From the NCBI GenBank assembly GCA_964561475.1, contig CAZLPU010000010.1:16420-80419 (forward strand): a stretch of 64,000 nucleotides of DNA, read 5' to 3'. The notes beneath the pieces were generated by a model. It was given only the letters and a program-made list of their open reading frames with translations. It searched no databases and was not told where the DNA came from. The DNA is from CAYUYV01 sp964561475. Lineage in GTDB: Bacteria > Pseudomonadota > Alphaproteobacteria > JAJFIK01. Made by a program: the position numbers and the translations under genes. This document shows, piece by piece, positions 25,764 to 35,906 of this stretch. How positions within the stretch are numbered: position 1 is the first letter of the stretch; each line of letters starts with the position of its first letter.

Positions 25764-26006
25764 GGCGGTGGTCTCCCAGTGGTGAAAGTCAATGGTCGAT
25801 TTGAAGGGCCGGACCCAATGGATCGGTTCGAGCGGGCCGGGTCTGTCATCACGGGGAAACTCTAGGGGCACCCGGCCGCATGGGGATAACTGTCCGGACC
25901 AGGATTGGCGCGATCAACTTATCCGCACGCGCGGGGAGCCGGAATACGCTTGCCATACGGATCAACGGGACGGGCCAGGGCCCGCACGGACCAGGGGAGA
26001 GCGGAG

Positions 26007-26270
26007 ATGGCGTTCAAGGACACATTCAGCTATCACGAGGCGGTAAAGGCCCTGAAGGCCCTGGACGAGGCCCGCCAGCATCTTGAAACCGCCCAGACCG
26101 CCTTTGAGGAGGCCGCCCGCCACGAGGAAGCCACAGGACCGGCGGAAAGTGTCGTTGGCGGGATCGAGGACCTTTTGTCCGATCTCGAGGCGGAAAGTGA
26201 GTCCCTGCGCGACCGGGTGGGCCGGTTCGACGAACATGACGGTGCGACGTGGTATGCGGATCAAGACTGA
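26007..26270 (+). CDS. Small coiled-coil protein, unknown function
   Basis: The ATG at 26007 follows GGGGAGAGCGGAG. The 87-aa product is almost wholly helical and acidic, with heptad-like spacing (A-L-K-A-L-D-E-A-R-Q-H-L-E-T-A), a Gly-Gly break near residue 54 and a second helix. It overlaps the start of the next gene by 17 bp, suggesting coupling. No family recognised. It may be host rather than phage, since it reads away from the phage cluster. Confidence 0.6.
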   Translation: MAFKDTFSYHEAVKALKALDEARQHLETAQTAFEEAARHEEATGPAESVVGGIEDLLSDLEAESESLRDRVGRFDEHDGATWYADQD

Positions 26271-27573
26271 CTTGAAGAGGACAAGGCGCGGGGCGGCGCT
26301 GGCGAGTGGCCTGTGGCTGGCTGTGGCCCTTGCGGGTCCGGCGCTCTCCAGCCCCACGCCTCCACTCCCTGATGAACAGGCTGATGAACGGGCCGGATCG
26401 ACCCAGAGTACGGCGCCCCAGGCCATTGTTCTGACACCGGTCCAACTGACGGCCCTGAACATCGTGATGGATCCGGAAGGCTTCATCACTGAAGACCTGC
26501 ACCGGGCATTCTGGCGCGATCTACCCGATACGGTGACCGGGGAGCCCATTGCCGCCGATGGTCTGGCGGCAGGACTGGAGCGCACGATCACCGCCGCCAC
26601 CCGGTTTCAGCGGGAAATCTGGCGCAGCGCACGGCGGAGCCTCGCGGCGGGCGAGGTGGAAAAATCCCCGGGCTTCGAGGCGGCCAGAGCCGCGGCCCTG
26701 ACCCTGGTGACCGGATACATGCCCGTCGAGACCATACAACCGGATACGGGCGCTGAGGATATCGGCACCGGGAGTGGCCCGAACTCCAACAGCGATGACG
26801 CCAGCGATCACACCGGTGATGATCGGGACGGCGACCGGGGTGATGGGTACGATGCCTGGCGTCGGGCGGCCCAGTCCGCCCTCACCCAGGCGGATGCCCT
26901 CCTTTTCGCCGCCGCCAATAAGGCCCCCCTGCCCAGCCCCTCGGGACCTGTCCCCGTCACCCAGGAGCGGATCACCGGCGTGCTCTCGCGGCTCGACAGT
27001 GCGCTTGCCCGTCTCGATCTCCTGCTCAAACCCGACTACACGCCCCGGCCGGTTGCCCGGCCCTATCAGGACGCGGGCGTTGTCCTCACCTGGCCCACCC
27101 CCTTCGCCGTGGACAGAATCGGCCCGACCGCCGCGAGCCAGAGCGATCCGAATGGGTCTCTCAAGGGAACCCAAGGGGCAGCGACCCGCCAGAGGGTTAC
27201 GGGCAGCACGACGCTCACCAATCGCACCGGTCCGGACAGCTTCCTGTTCGTGACCGCGATCACGTTTTCGGGATCCTTGCCCGATGGGAAGGACGCCCTG
27301 GAACGCCTTGTCCGCAGCGCGCTCGCCCAGGCCGGTGGGTCTGAAGCACAGGTGGAACCCGCCGAATGGCAGGGGCGCAGGGCCGCAGTAGGGGAAGGCC
27401 GGGCCAGCGACGGCAAAAACCGGGCCTGGGCCTCGGCCATGGCCATTCCCATGCCGGAACGCCGGATGGCCATAACCCTGACCGCCCTGTCGGGCACCTC
27501 CGCCGGCACCGCCCGGGATTTGAGGGAAGACCTTGAAAACGCTCTCGCTCTTCTGCCCCTGGACCCTGAGTGA
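26254..27573 (+). CDS. Secreted protein of unknown function
   Basis: The ATG at 26254 gives a basic start (M-R-I-K-T-D-L-K-R) and a signal peptide ending near A-L-S-S at ~33. The 439-aa mature part has a helical domain (~50-150), an Asp/Gly-rich linker around residues 175-200 (D-D-A-S-D-H-T-G-D-D-R-D-G-D), a second helical segment, and a beta-rich C-terminal third. The acidic linker could bind calcium, but there is no RTX consensus. The nearest downstream gene is a secreted protease 158 bp away. I do not recognise a family. Confidence 0.6.
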   Translation: MRIKTDLKRTRRGAALASGLWLAVALAGPALSSPTPPLPDEQADERAGSTQSTAPQAIVLTPVQLTALNIVMDPEGFITEDLHRAFWRDLPDTVTGEPIAADGLAAGLERTITAATRFQREIWRSARRSLAAGEVEKSPGFEAARAAALTLVTGYMPVETIQPDTGAEDIGTGSGPNSNSDDASDHTGDDRDGDRGDGYDAWRRAAQSALTQADALLFAAANKAPLPSPSGPVPVTQERITGVLSRLDSALARLDLLLKPDYTPRPVARPYQDAGVVLTWPTPFAVDRIGPTAASQSDPNGSLKGTQGAATRQRVTGSTTLTNRTGPDSFLFVTAITFSGSLPDGKDALERLVRSALAQAGGSEAQVEPAEWQGRRAAVGEGRASDGKNRAWASAMAIPMPERRMAITLTALSGTSAGTARDLREDLENALALLPLDPE

Positions 27574-27731
27574 GCGCAGCCCTCTTTGCGACGGCCCGTG
27601 ACATCTGAACCAAGGATTAAGGCTGGCCGCTTTCGCCGAGGCCCATTAGCATGGTGGTTCGGTGTAAGGCCAAAATGATCCTATCGCCGGTGTGGCGGCC
27701 GACGATATGGCGACAGCGGGGGGCAAATTCC

Positions 27732-30671
27732 GTGCGTTTTCAACAGCTTTTCCTTGGTGCGGCCACGGCTGCTCTCACCGCTCTCATGGCAACGGCCCCG
27801 GCGAGCGCCGAGTTGTCCGGCCATGACGCCGCAAGCATGGCAACCCCGATCGCTCTTGAAGCCCGGGTTCGCGCCCATGCGGATGTGCCCGCCCTGCTGC
27901 ATCCCGCCCTGCTTCACCCGGGCAAGCGCTTGATTGAAGACGCCGAAGACGAGGCTGCCGCCCAGGCTGTGGAGTCCGAGGACGCGACAACGGAAGCGGG
28001 TGAGGACGCGGAACAGCCAAACAGCGAGGACGAGGCGGAGGAGACCCTCGAGGAATTCACCGAGACTTTCGAGGTAACCGAGGGTCTGTTCACGTTCTAC
28101 CGGGACCCGGAGAATGGCGAACTCTTTATGGCGATCGGTGCGGACCAGTTCGATCAGGAGTTCATCTATTTCTCGACCATGTCCAAGGGGATCAACTGGC
28201 TCTTTCCCTACAATTACGGCATCTACCGGTTCAATTCCGTGTTCAGTCTGCGCCGGCATTTCGACCGGGTCGAGCTTCAGTTCGAGAACACGAATTATCA
28301 TTTTGATGCGGACAATGCCCTGTCCCGGGCCAAGGATGCCAATGTCTCCCCGGGCCTTGCGTTCGTCACCAAGGTGAAGGCCACCAGCGCGGACGGGAAC
28401 ACGGTGCTGATTCCGGCTACGGAACTGTTCGTCTCCAGCACCCTGGATCCGGTGAAGGTCAGCTTTCCGGGCGCGGGCCTGCCCTTCAATTTGCGCCGGC
28501 TGAACAAGAAGAAATCGAAGGTCACGGATATCCGGGGTTATGAGGACAATGTGGATGTGGTCGTGGACTATACCTATGACGGCCCCTCCTCCGCCCTGAC
28601 CGGTTTTGCCCCGGCCGGGCTGACCGATCCCCGTTATGTCACCGTTGGCGTGCAGCACAGCTTTATCGCCATGCCCGACGACGGGTTCACCCCCCGTCTC
28701 GCCGACCAGCGGGTGGGCTTTTTCACCCAGCGGATCGACGATCAGACGGCGACGGACGATGTCACCCCCTACCGGGATCTGGTGCACCGCTGGCGGCTTG
28801 TGCCCCAGGACCCGGATGCCGCCCTGTCCGATCCGGTCGAGCCCATTGTCTGGTGGATCGAGAACACCACGCCGCTGGAATACCGGGACGCGATCCGGGA
28901 AGGGGTTCTGCGCTGGAACAGGGCCTTCGAGGCGGCGGGCATTTCCAATGCCATCCAGGTGCGGATCCAGCCCGACGACGCGGACTGGGATGCGGGCGAC
29001 ATCCGCTACAATGTGCTGCGCTGGACCTCCTCGCCGACCCCGCCTTATGGCGGCTACGGCCCCAGCTTCACCAATCCACGGACCGGTGAAATCATCGGTG
29101 CGGATGTGATGTTGGAACTCGACTTCGTGCGGGTCTTCAAGCAGGAGGCCAGGATCCATGGTCCTGCACAACTGTCCCGCATGGCTCCGCCCCGATTCGA
29201 ACCGGTGGAACGGGCCGTGGAGATCGCCGCCGAGGCCGCTCTTAGTGGTGATCTGGACTCGGTCCGCCGGGCCTTGCGGGATGCGGGGATCCACGACCAC
29301 CAGCACCAGCACCATGACGGGCATAACCACGGCGCCACCCAGGGACTGTTCGCCCACGGTGTGCCCCTGAGTTCCGCCATGGGCGCTCATTATTGTGACC
29401 TGGGCACCCAGCTTTCCATGAAGGCGGCGGCGGCGCGCACACTGCTCCAGGCCAATGGCGCGGCGGAGGAGTATGAAGAAGAACTGCTCAAACAGGTGCT
29501 GTACTTCCTGGCCCTCCATGAGGTGGGGCACACCCTGGGCCTGAACCACAATTTCAAATCCAGCCAGCGGTTCCCTTTCGCGGACATTCACGACAAGGCC
29601 GTGACCGGCGAGGCCCTCACCGGGTCGGTGATGGAGTATCCGGGCATCAACATCGCGCCGGACGGCACGGAGCAGGGCCAGTTCATGCCCGGTGAACCGG
29701 GCAGCTATGACATCTGGGCCATACGCTTTGGCTATACGCCGAACCTGGACGATGAGGCCCGCACGGCGCTGCTGGCGGAATCCACCAAGCCCGAACATGC
29801 CTTCGGCAATGATGCGGACGCCATGGCCAGCGTCGGCTTCAACGGCATCGATCCCCGGGTGATGATCTGGGACATGTCCGATGACGCCCTGGCCTATGCC
29901 ATGGCCCATCTGGATCAGATCGGTTCGACGACGGACAAACTGCTCAACAAGCTCTCCGAGGACGGAGAAACCTGGGCCGGTGTCCGTTCGGCCTTCTTCA
30001 GTCTGATCAACGACCGCATCACCTCCAGCCTGACCATCGCCAATTATGTGGGCGGCGTGGAAGTGGAACGCTTCGTTGCGGGCCAGGAGGGCAGCGAGGC
30101 CATGAAGCCCTACACACCCGTGGCGGCGGAGCGGCAGAAAGCGGCCATCCAGAACCTGCGGGAAAACGTGTTCGCGCCGGATGCCTTCAAGGTGGATTCC
30201 GAACTCGCGCGCCACCTCCAGCCGGAACGCCGGGGCTTTGATTTCTTCGGCACGTCGGAGGATTTCCCCCTCCACGAGGCGGCCCTGTTCACCCAGGACA
30301 TCGCCCTGGCCCAGCTCATGAGCCCGTTCACCATGCGCCGGGTGGTCAATTCCACGCTTTACGGCAATGAATACCGGGCGATCGAGTATCTGACCGATCT
30401 GACCAAGGCAGTGTTCGAAGATGATGCCCGGAGCAATGTGAACACCTTCCGGCAGAACCTTCAGATCCGCTATGTGACCCGTCTGATCGTCATGCTGATT
30501 CTTCCGTTCTATGACGATGTTTCCCAGTCCGCCGCCCTGGCGAGCCTCCGGGAAGTGCGCACCCTGATCACGCCGCCCTTCCTGAATATCGGCATGCCGG
30601 ACCTGGACAAGGAAACGAAAGCCCACCGGCGCCATGTGCGCCAGTTGCTGCGGGCCGTGGGCATCTTCTGA
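27732..30671 (+). CDS. Secreted zinc metalloprotease (DUF5117/DUF4953 type), paralogue 1
   Basis: Large extracellular or periplasmic gluzincin/metzincin-like protease. The GTG at 27732 is preferred: it gives a clean signal peptide (to A-S-A near residue 23), and the same AGCGGGGG...TTCCGTG context precedes the paralogue. After an acidic segment (~75-125, E/D-rich), a beta domain covers ~130-380 and the catalytic domain ~400-700. The zinc site H-E-V-G-H-T-L-G-L-N-H is near residue 596 and a Met-turn-like S-V-M-E-Y lies ~40 residues later. A His-rich insert (D-H-Q-H-Q-H-H-D-G-H-N-H) near residue 523 precedes it. Substrate unknown. Confidence 0.9.
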   Translation: MRFQQLFLGAATAALTALMATAPASAELSGHDAASMATPIALEARVRAHADVPALLHPALLHPGKRLIEDAEDEAAAQAVESEDATTEAGEDAEQPNSEDEAEETLEEFTETFEVTEGLFTFYRDPENGELFMAIGADQFDQEFIYFSTMSKGINWLFPYNYGIYRFNSVFSLRRHFDRVELQFENTNYHFDADNALSRAKDANVSPGLAFVTKVKATSADGNTVLIPATELFVSSTLDPVKVSFPGAGLPFNLRRLNKKKSKVTDIRGYEDNVDVVVDYTYDGPSSALTGFAPAGLTDPRYVTVGVQHSFIAMPDDGFTPRLADQRVGFFTQRIDDQTATDDVTPYRDLVHRWRLVPQDPDAALSDPVEPIVWWIENTTPLEYRDAIREGVLRWNRAFEAAGISNAIQVRIQPDDADWDAGDIRYNVLRWTSSPTPPYGGYGPSFTNPRTGEIIGADVMLELDFVRVFKQEARIHGPAQLSRMAPPRFEPVERAVEIAAEAALSGDLDSVRRALRDAGIHDHQHQHHDGHNHGATQGLFAHGVPLSSAMGAHYCDLGTQLSMKAAAARTLLQANGAAEEYEEELLKQVLYFLALHEVGHTLGLNHNFKSSQRFPFADIHDKAVTGEALTGSVMEYPGINIAPDGTEQGQFMPGEPGSYDIWAIRFGYTPNLDDEARTALLAESTKPEHAFGNDADAMASVGFNGIDPRVMIWDMSDDALAYAMAHLDQIGSTTDKLLNKLSEDGETWAGVRSAFFSLINDRITSSLTIANYVGGVEVERFVAGQEGSEAMKPYTPVAAERQKAAIQNLRENVFAPDAFKVDSELARHLQPERRGFDFFGTSEDFPLHEAALFTQDIALAQLMSPFTMRRVVNSTLYGNEYRAIEYLTDLTKAVFEDDARSNVNTFRQNLQIRYVTRLIVMLILPFYDDVSQSAALASLREVRTLITPPFLNIGMPDLDKETKAHRRHVRQLLRAVGIF

Positions 30672-30959
30672 TTGCGGTCGCGGGATGGGGCCAAGCCCCC
30701 GTCCCGTCCGGAGGATCGAGGCGGGTTGTTATCAAAACGGACCCGCCGATTTGTTGAAGAAACCGTATCGGCGTGAGGCCGGACGGCGGGTACCATGACT
30801 TTGAATGGGGCGGGTTCCGGTCTGACCGGGGCGCCCGCCGGACAGGGGCATTCAGGCCCCGGGGGCATCCCGAACCCGGTCTTGCGGCTTGCGCCGGATC
30901 CGGGGCCGGATCTTGCCCACGGCGCCTGAAGATCGCCGATGACAAGCGGGGGACGTTCC
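30672..30959. other. Gap between the two metalloprotease genes
   Basis: 288 bp with no gene. A strong GC stem at about 30680-30706 (CGGGATGGGG paired with GCCCCCGTCCCG) follows the first protease but has no T-run, so transcription may continue into the second gene. Confidence 0.5.
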
Positions 30960-33800
30960 GTGCTGAACAGACATCTTCTTCTGGGCGCTGCCTGCGCCGC
31001 CATCGCCACCGGCCTGAGCTTGAGCCTGCCGGCGTCCGCCGTGGCAGGGAACACCGGTCTGACCGACGGGGCGATCGCCTCCCCTGCCCCCATCGCCATT
31101 CCAGCCGCCAACCCCCGCGCGGAGGAGGCCGAAGAGGATGCCGCCGAGGACAAGGCCATTGAGGGCTGGGACTCGGAGGAGGAAGAAGAGGAAGACGCCG
31201 AGCAGGAGGGCGATGACGAAGAGGACAAGACCCTCGAGGAGTATGTCGCCGATTTCGAGATGATCGAGGGCATGTTCACCTTCTACCGGAACCGGGAAGA
31301 CGGTGAACTCTATATGGCGGTGAATGCGGATCAGTTCGAGCGGGAATACATCTACTTCTCCCACATGCTGAACGGTTCGCCCTCCGTGATCGCCTTTGCG
31401 GGCATGTATCGGTTCACGGGCGTCTTCAGCCTGCGCCGCCATTATGACCGGGTCGAACTGCAATTCGAGAACACCAATTATTATTTCGACCCGGACAATG
31501 CCCTGTCCCGGGCGAAAGACGCCAACATCTCCCCGGCCCTGGCCCATGTGACCAAGGTGGAGGCCACCAGCGAAGACGGCAACACGGTCCTGATCCCGGT
31601 CACCAAGCTGTTCATCAGCGCCGATCTGGACCCTGTGAAGTTTTCCTTCCCGGATTTCGAGCCGCCCTTCGGCCTCGGCAAGCGGGACGAAAAGAAGTCC
31701 AAAGTGACAGATGTGCGCGGCTATGAGCGCAATGTGGACGTGGTCGGCGAGTACACTTTCAACGGCAAGGCGTCCGCCCTGTTCGGTCCCGTGCCCGGGG
31801 GTATCACCGATCCGCGTTACGTCACCCTGCGCCTCCAGCACAGCTTCATCGAGATGCCGGAGGAAGGCTTCACCCCGCGCATCGCCGATCAGCGGGTCGG
31901 TTTCTTCACGGACCGGGTGACAGATCAGACGGCCACGGATGATGTCACACCCTACCGGGATCTGGTCCAGCGCTGGCGGTTGGTCCCCCAGGATCCGGAT
32001 GCGGACGTCTCCGACCCGGTCGAACCCATTGTCTGGTGGATCGAGAACACCACGCCGGTGGAGTACCGGGAAGCGGTGCGCGAGGGCACCCTGCGCTGGA
32101 ACGAAGCCTTCGAGGCGGCGGGCATTTCCAATGCCATCGTCGTGCGCCAGCAGCCCGACGACGCGGACTGGGACGCCGGCGACATCGACAAGAACGTGCT
32201 GCGCTGGACCTCCTCTCCGAACCCGCCTTTCGGCGGCTATGGCCCAAGCTTCACCAATCCCCGGACCGGTGAAATCGTGGGCGCGGATATCATGCTGGAA
32301 CTGGTCTATGTCACCAACCGCATGCGGCTGAGTGACATTTACGGCACCCAGGCCCTGAACGCCCTGATGCCCCAAAAGCATGAAGGGGTGGAGCGGGCGG
32401 TGGAAGCCGTCTCCGCCGTTGGTCTGCTGGCTGATGAAGACATGCTGCGCGAGGCCGTCAAGGATACGGGGCACACGGCGCATCACCCGGGCTTTGCCCA
32501 CCATCTGGCCCACCACAAGGGCTGCCAGTTCGGCCTCCACCAGGCGTTCGAACTGAGTGCGGGCCTCGATATTCTTCAGACCAGCGGTGCCAGCGAGGAG
32601 GAGATGGCGGAACTGGTCAACCAAGCCATCTATGAACTCGTGCTCCACGAAGTCGGGCACACCCTCGGCCTGTCCCACAATATGAAGGCCAGCCAGCTCC
32701 ATGGTCCCGACGAGATCCACGACAAGGACGTGACCGGCGAGGTCGTGGTGGGGTCCGTGATGGATTACTCCACGGTGAACCTGGCGCCGGAAGGCAAGGA
32801 GCAGGGCCAGTACTACACCACCCGGCCCGGGCCCTACGACACCTGGGCCATTCAATTCGGCTACACACCGAGCCTGGATGAGGAAGGCCGGGCCACCCTG
32901 CTGGCAGGCTCCACGAAGCCGGAACTGGCCTTCGGCAATGATGCCGACGACATGCGCTCTGCCGGAGGCGGCGGGATCGACCCCCGGGTGATGATCAATG
33001 ATCTGTCCTCGGATGCTCTTGCCTACTCCATCGCGCGGATGGGACTGATCAATTCCACCCTGGACGAACTCCAGGCTTCTTTCACCAAGCCCGGTGAGAC
33101 CTGGGCCGGAATGCGCGACGCCTATATGCGCCTGTGGACCTCCCGCTGGCGCAATGGCCTGAACATGGCCAACTATGTGGGCGGTGTGCAGGTGGAACGG
33201 TTCGTCGCCGGCCAGGAAGGGTCCGACAATCTCACCCCTTATACCCCCGTGCCCCTGGATTTCCAGAAAAGCGCGGTCCAGAACCTGCGCGAGAACCTGT
33301 TTGCGCCCTCCGCCTTCGAGGTGGACCCGGAACTTGCCCGGCACATGCAGGCGGAACGCCGGGGCTTTGACTTCTTCGGTGGCGGCGAGGACATGAAGTT
33401 CCACGAGATGATCCGTCTGGCCCAGGACGTATCCCTGGCCCAGCTCACCAGCCCGTTCACCATGCGCCGGGTGGTCAACTCCACCCTGTACGGCAACGAG
33501 TATCCGGCCATCGATTTCCTCAGCGACCTGACCAAGGCCGTGTTCGAGGACGATGCCCAGACCGATGTGAACACCATCCGTCAGAACCTGCAGATCCGCT
33601 ATGTGACCCGGCTGATCGTCATGCTGATCACCCCCTTCTATGACGATGTGTCCAAGTCGGCGGCCCTGGCCAGCCTCCGGGAGGTCAAGTCGATACTGAG
33701 CCCGCCGTTCTTCGGCATCGGCGCGCCCACCTTGAATGCCGAGACCAAGGCTCACCGGCGCCATGTGCAGCTTCTGCTGCGGGCCGTGGGCATCAACTGA
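30960..33800 (+). CDS. Secreted zinc metalloprotease (DUF5117/DUF4953 type), paralogue 2
   Basis: Tandem paralogue of the preceding gene with the same architecture and strong similarity along most of the length. The GTG at 30960 gives a signal peptide ending S-A-V-A-G; the ATG at 30939 adds seven residues and lacks support. An acidic stretch follows (~50-95, long E/D runs). H-E-V-G-H-T-L-G-L-S-H is near residue 563, followed by S-V-M-D-Y. A different His-rich insert (H-T-A-H-H-P-G-F-A-H-H-L-A-H-H) lies about 60 residues upstream. The 946-aa gene ends at a perfect terminator. Confidence 0.9.
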   Translation: MLNRHLLLGAACAAIATGLSLSLPASAVAGNTGLTDGAIASPAPIAIPAANPRAEEAEEDAAEDKAIEGWDSEEEEEEDAEQEGDDEEDKTLEEYVADFEMIEGMFTFYRNREDGELYMAVNADQFEREYIYFSHMLNGSPSVIAFAGMYRFTGVFSLRRHYDRVELQFENTNYYFDPDNALSRAKDANISPALAHVTKVEATSEDGNTVLIPVTKLFISADLDPVKFSFPDFEPPFGLGKRDEKKSKVTDVRGYERNVDVVGEYTFNGKASALFGPVPGGITDPRYVTLRLQHSFIEMPEEGFTPRIADQRVGFFTDRVTDQTATDDVTPYRDLVQRWRLVPQDPDADVSDPVEPIVWWIENTTPVEYREAVREGTLRWNEAFEAAGISNAIVVRQQPDDADWDAGDIDKNVLRWTSSPNPPFGGYGPSFTNPRTGEIVGADIMLELVYVTNRMRLSDIYGTQALNALMPQKHEGVERAVEAVSAVGLLADEDMLREAVKDTGHTAHHPGFAHHLAHHKGCQFGLHQAFELSAGLDILQTSGASEEEMAELVNQAIYELVLHEVGHTLGLSHNMKASQLHGPDEIHDKDVTGEVVVGSVMDYSTVNLAPEGKEQGQYYTTRPGPYDTWAIQFGYTPSLDEEGRATLLAGSTKPELAFGNDADDMRSAGGGGIDPRVMINDLSSDALAYSIARMGLINSTLDELQASFTKPGETWAGMRDAYMRLWTSRWRNGLNMANYVGGVQVERFVAGQEGSDNLTPYTPVPLDFQKSAVQNLRENLFAPSAFEVDPELARHMQAERRGFDFFGGGEDMKFHEMIRLAQDVSLAQLTSPFTMRRVVNSTLYGNEYPAIDFLSDLTKAVFEDDAQTDVNTIRQNLQIRYVTRLIVMLITPFYDDVSKSAALASLREVKSILSPPFFGIGAPTLNAETKAHRRHVQLLLRAVGIN

Positions 33801-33847
33801 TCCCGGTTCGGGGGAGCGGCTGGCGCCTCTCTTTCAAGACATCGAAG

Positions 33848-33879
33848 GCCCGGATCCCAACCAGGATCCGGGCTTTTTT
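33848..33879 (+). terminator. Rho-independent terminator after the protease pair
   Basis: GCCCGGATCC at 33848-33857 pairs perfectly with GGATCCGGGC at 33864-33873 around a six-base loop, followed by six T residues (33874-33879). It lies 47 bp past the protease stop and insulates the secretion operon. Confidence 0.95.
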
Positions 33880-33978
33880 CATGACCGGATCGCAATGCGG
33901 TTTTCCGCCATATTTCAGGCCATTATGACGGCCTGGAGTGAGTGAACGGGTCATCAGCATCAAGGGCCGGAGGCAGTC

Positions 33979-35865
33979 TTGGGCCACAGCGCCAGCCGCA
34001 ATAGCCGTCCGGATCAGGACGAACGGGACCACCCGGGACCAGTCAGCCCTGGCACCGGTCGTGACGCCTCGATCCTGCGGGTGGACACCGTTAACGACCC
34101 TGCCGGTCCTGTTGCCCGGCGGCTGGTCGAGGACGGCCATCTCGCGCCGGACGATCTGGAGCGGGCGTTGCGGGCACGGGACCGGTTCGGCGAGGACCTG
34201 CGCCAGATACTCGACAAGCTGGGCCTGATTGCCCAGGACGTGTGGGCACAGACGGCGGCGGACATATCCGGTCTGCCCCTGGTCGGGCCCGCCGGACTGG
34301 AAGACGCCGTGTTGCCCGACAGTATTGCCGTCGAGTTCCTGCGGGACCGGACCATCCTGGTGCTTGGGGACAGTGATCCGCCTGCGGCGGACCATGCCCC
34401 GCAAGGACCGGAACCGGGCACCATGCTGGCCATGGCCGACCCCACCGACGATTACGCCCATGAGGCCGTCTGCCTTGCGCTCCATGGGGCGCCCCTCCGG
34501 CGCTGCGTCGCCCTGGCCCGGGACATCGAGACCGCCCTGGACCGGCTGGAGGGCATCGAGGATGACAGCGCCGTCTCGGGCAACACCGCCTCCGCCGGGC
34601 CCGATGACGCCCCGTTTGCCGCTACGGATCTTGACGAGCGGGACCTGGACGATATCGACCGGCTCCGGGGCCTGGCCAGCGAAGCGCCGATCATCCGCCT
34701 CGTGAATACCATGATCCACAGAGCCCTTGAGCAGGGGGCCTCGGACATTCACATCGAGCCTTTTGAGCGGTATCTGGTGGTCCGCTACCGGATTGACGGC
34801 CTGCTCTATGAAGTGGAACGGCCCCAGCGCAGGCATGCCGCCGCCATTGTCTCCCGGATCAAGATCCTGGCCCAGCTCGACATTGCCGAACGCCGCCTCG
34901 CCCAGGACGGGCGCATTCGTCACCGGACGGAGGGACAGGAAATCGATCTGCGGGTTTCCACGGTCCCCAGCCTTCACGGGGAAAGCGTTGTCATCCGTAT
35001 CCTGGACCAGGGCGGCCCGCCGCCGGCTCTCACGGAGCTTGGCTTCACCCAGGCCCAACTCCGGCAGGTTGCCCGGGAACTGGAGCGCAAGAACGGCCTG
35101 CTGATCGTCACCGGGCCGACGGGATCGGGCAAGACCACAACCCTTTACGGGGCCGTGCACCGGCTGAACAAGACCGACCGCAAGATCATCACTGTGGAGG
35201 ATCCGGTCGAATTTCAGATCCCCGGCGTGATCCAGACCCAGGTCAAGGCGGAAATCGGGTACGACTTTCCACGCATCCTCCGGGGTCTGTTGCGACAGGA
35301 CCCGGACATCCTGATGATCGGTGAAATCCGGGATGGGGAAACCGCCAGGATCGCCGCCCAGAGTGCCCTGACCGGCCATCTTGTTCTTTCCACTCTGCAC
35401 ACGAATGATGCCGTCAGTGCCGTGACCCGCCTTCTGGATATGGGCCTTGAGGATTATCTGATCACCGCCACCCTGAACCTTGCCGTGGCCCAGCGCCTTG
35501 TCCGGGTCCTGTGCAGTGACTGCGCCGTGGAGACCGCACCACCGCCGGAACTCCAGCATCTGGAGATGTCCCTGCGGGCACGGATCACAGGCCCCGCGCC
35601 CCGCTTCAAGGAGGCCATCGGATGTTCGGCCTGCCAGGGCCGGGGGTACAAGGGGCGTATGGCACTATACGAATTGTTCACTGTGACGGAACCGATCCGG
35701 CGCGCCATTCTTGCGGGAAAGGATACGGATACTTTGCGGGCCTTGGCCAGGGATAGCGGTCAGACCTCCCTGTTCCAGGACGGCCTTGCCAAGGCCGCCC
35801 GGGGACAGACCTCCATGGAGGAGGTGCGCCGGGTGGCCCAGGATGATCCGCTTCACGATGATTAG
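33979..35865 (+). CDS. gspE: Type II secretion ATPase GspE
   Basis: Cytoplasmic hexameric ATPase that drives pseudopilus assembly. The TTG at 33979 is chosen for the GGAGG five bases upstream. Residues ~45-110 form the N1 domain. The core shows S-D-I-H-I-E near residue 253, Walker A G-P-T-G-S-G-K-T near residue 378, V-E-D-P-V-E-F, Walker B-type I-L-M-I-G-E-I-R-D and S-T-L-H-T-N-D. The zinc-binding CxxC pairs are at ~512 and ~549, closer together than in many GspE proteins. First gene of the plus-strand block. Confidence 0.95.
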   Translation: MGHSASRNSRPDQDERDHPGPVSPGTGRDASILRVDTVNDPAGPVARRLVEDGHLAPDDLERALRARDRFGEDLRQILDKLGLIAQDVWAQTAADISGLPLVGPAGLEDAVLPDSIAVEFLRDRTILVLGDSDPPAADHAPQGPEPGTMLAMADPTDDYAHEAVCLALHGAPLRRCVALARDIETALDRLEGIEDDSAVSGNTASAGPDDAPFAATDLDERDLDDIDRLRGLASEAPIIRLVNTMIHRALEQGASDIHIEPFERYLVVRYRIDGLLYEVERPQRRHAAAIVSRIKILAQLDIAERRLAQDGRIRHRTEGQEIDLRVSTVPSLHGESVVIRILDQGGPPPALTELGFTQAQLRQVARELERKNGLLIVTGPTGSGKTTTLYGAVHRLNKTDRKIITVEDPVEFQIPGVIQTQVKAEIGYDFPRILRGLLRQDPDILMIGEIRDGETARIAAQSALTGHLVLSTLHTNDAVSAVTRLLDMGLEDYLITATLNLAVAQRLVRVLCSDCAVETAPPPELQHLEMSLRARITGPAPRFKEAIGCSACQGRGYKGRMALYELFTVTEPIRRAILAGKDTDTLRALARDSGQTSLFQDGLAKAARGQTSMEEVRRVAQDDPLHDD

Positions 35866-35906
35866 GGCTCGTTCGGAGCAGGATCCGGAATCGGGGACAG
35901 ACCGGT

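Noticed and set aside
10514..25871. Integrase, attachment sites or a diversity-generating retroelement with the phage cluster
   Set aside because: No reverse transcriptase, integrase or tRNA-flanked direct repeat could be found in the window.
27681..30635. 984-aa open frame antisense to the first metalloprotease
   Set aside because: It is a mirror of the real gene caused by high third-position GC, is His/Gly/Arg-rich without domain pattern, and lacks a signal or ribosome-binding site. The plus strand has a clear zinc protease.
30852..33764. 970-aa open frame antisense to the second metalloprotease
   Set aside because: Same explanation as the first. The matching antisense frames follow from the paralogy of the sense genes.
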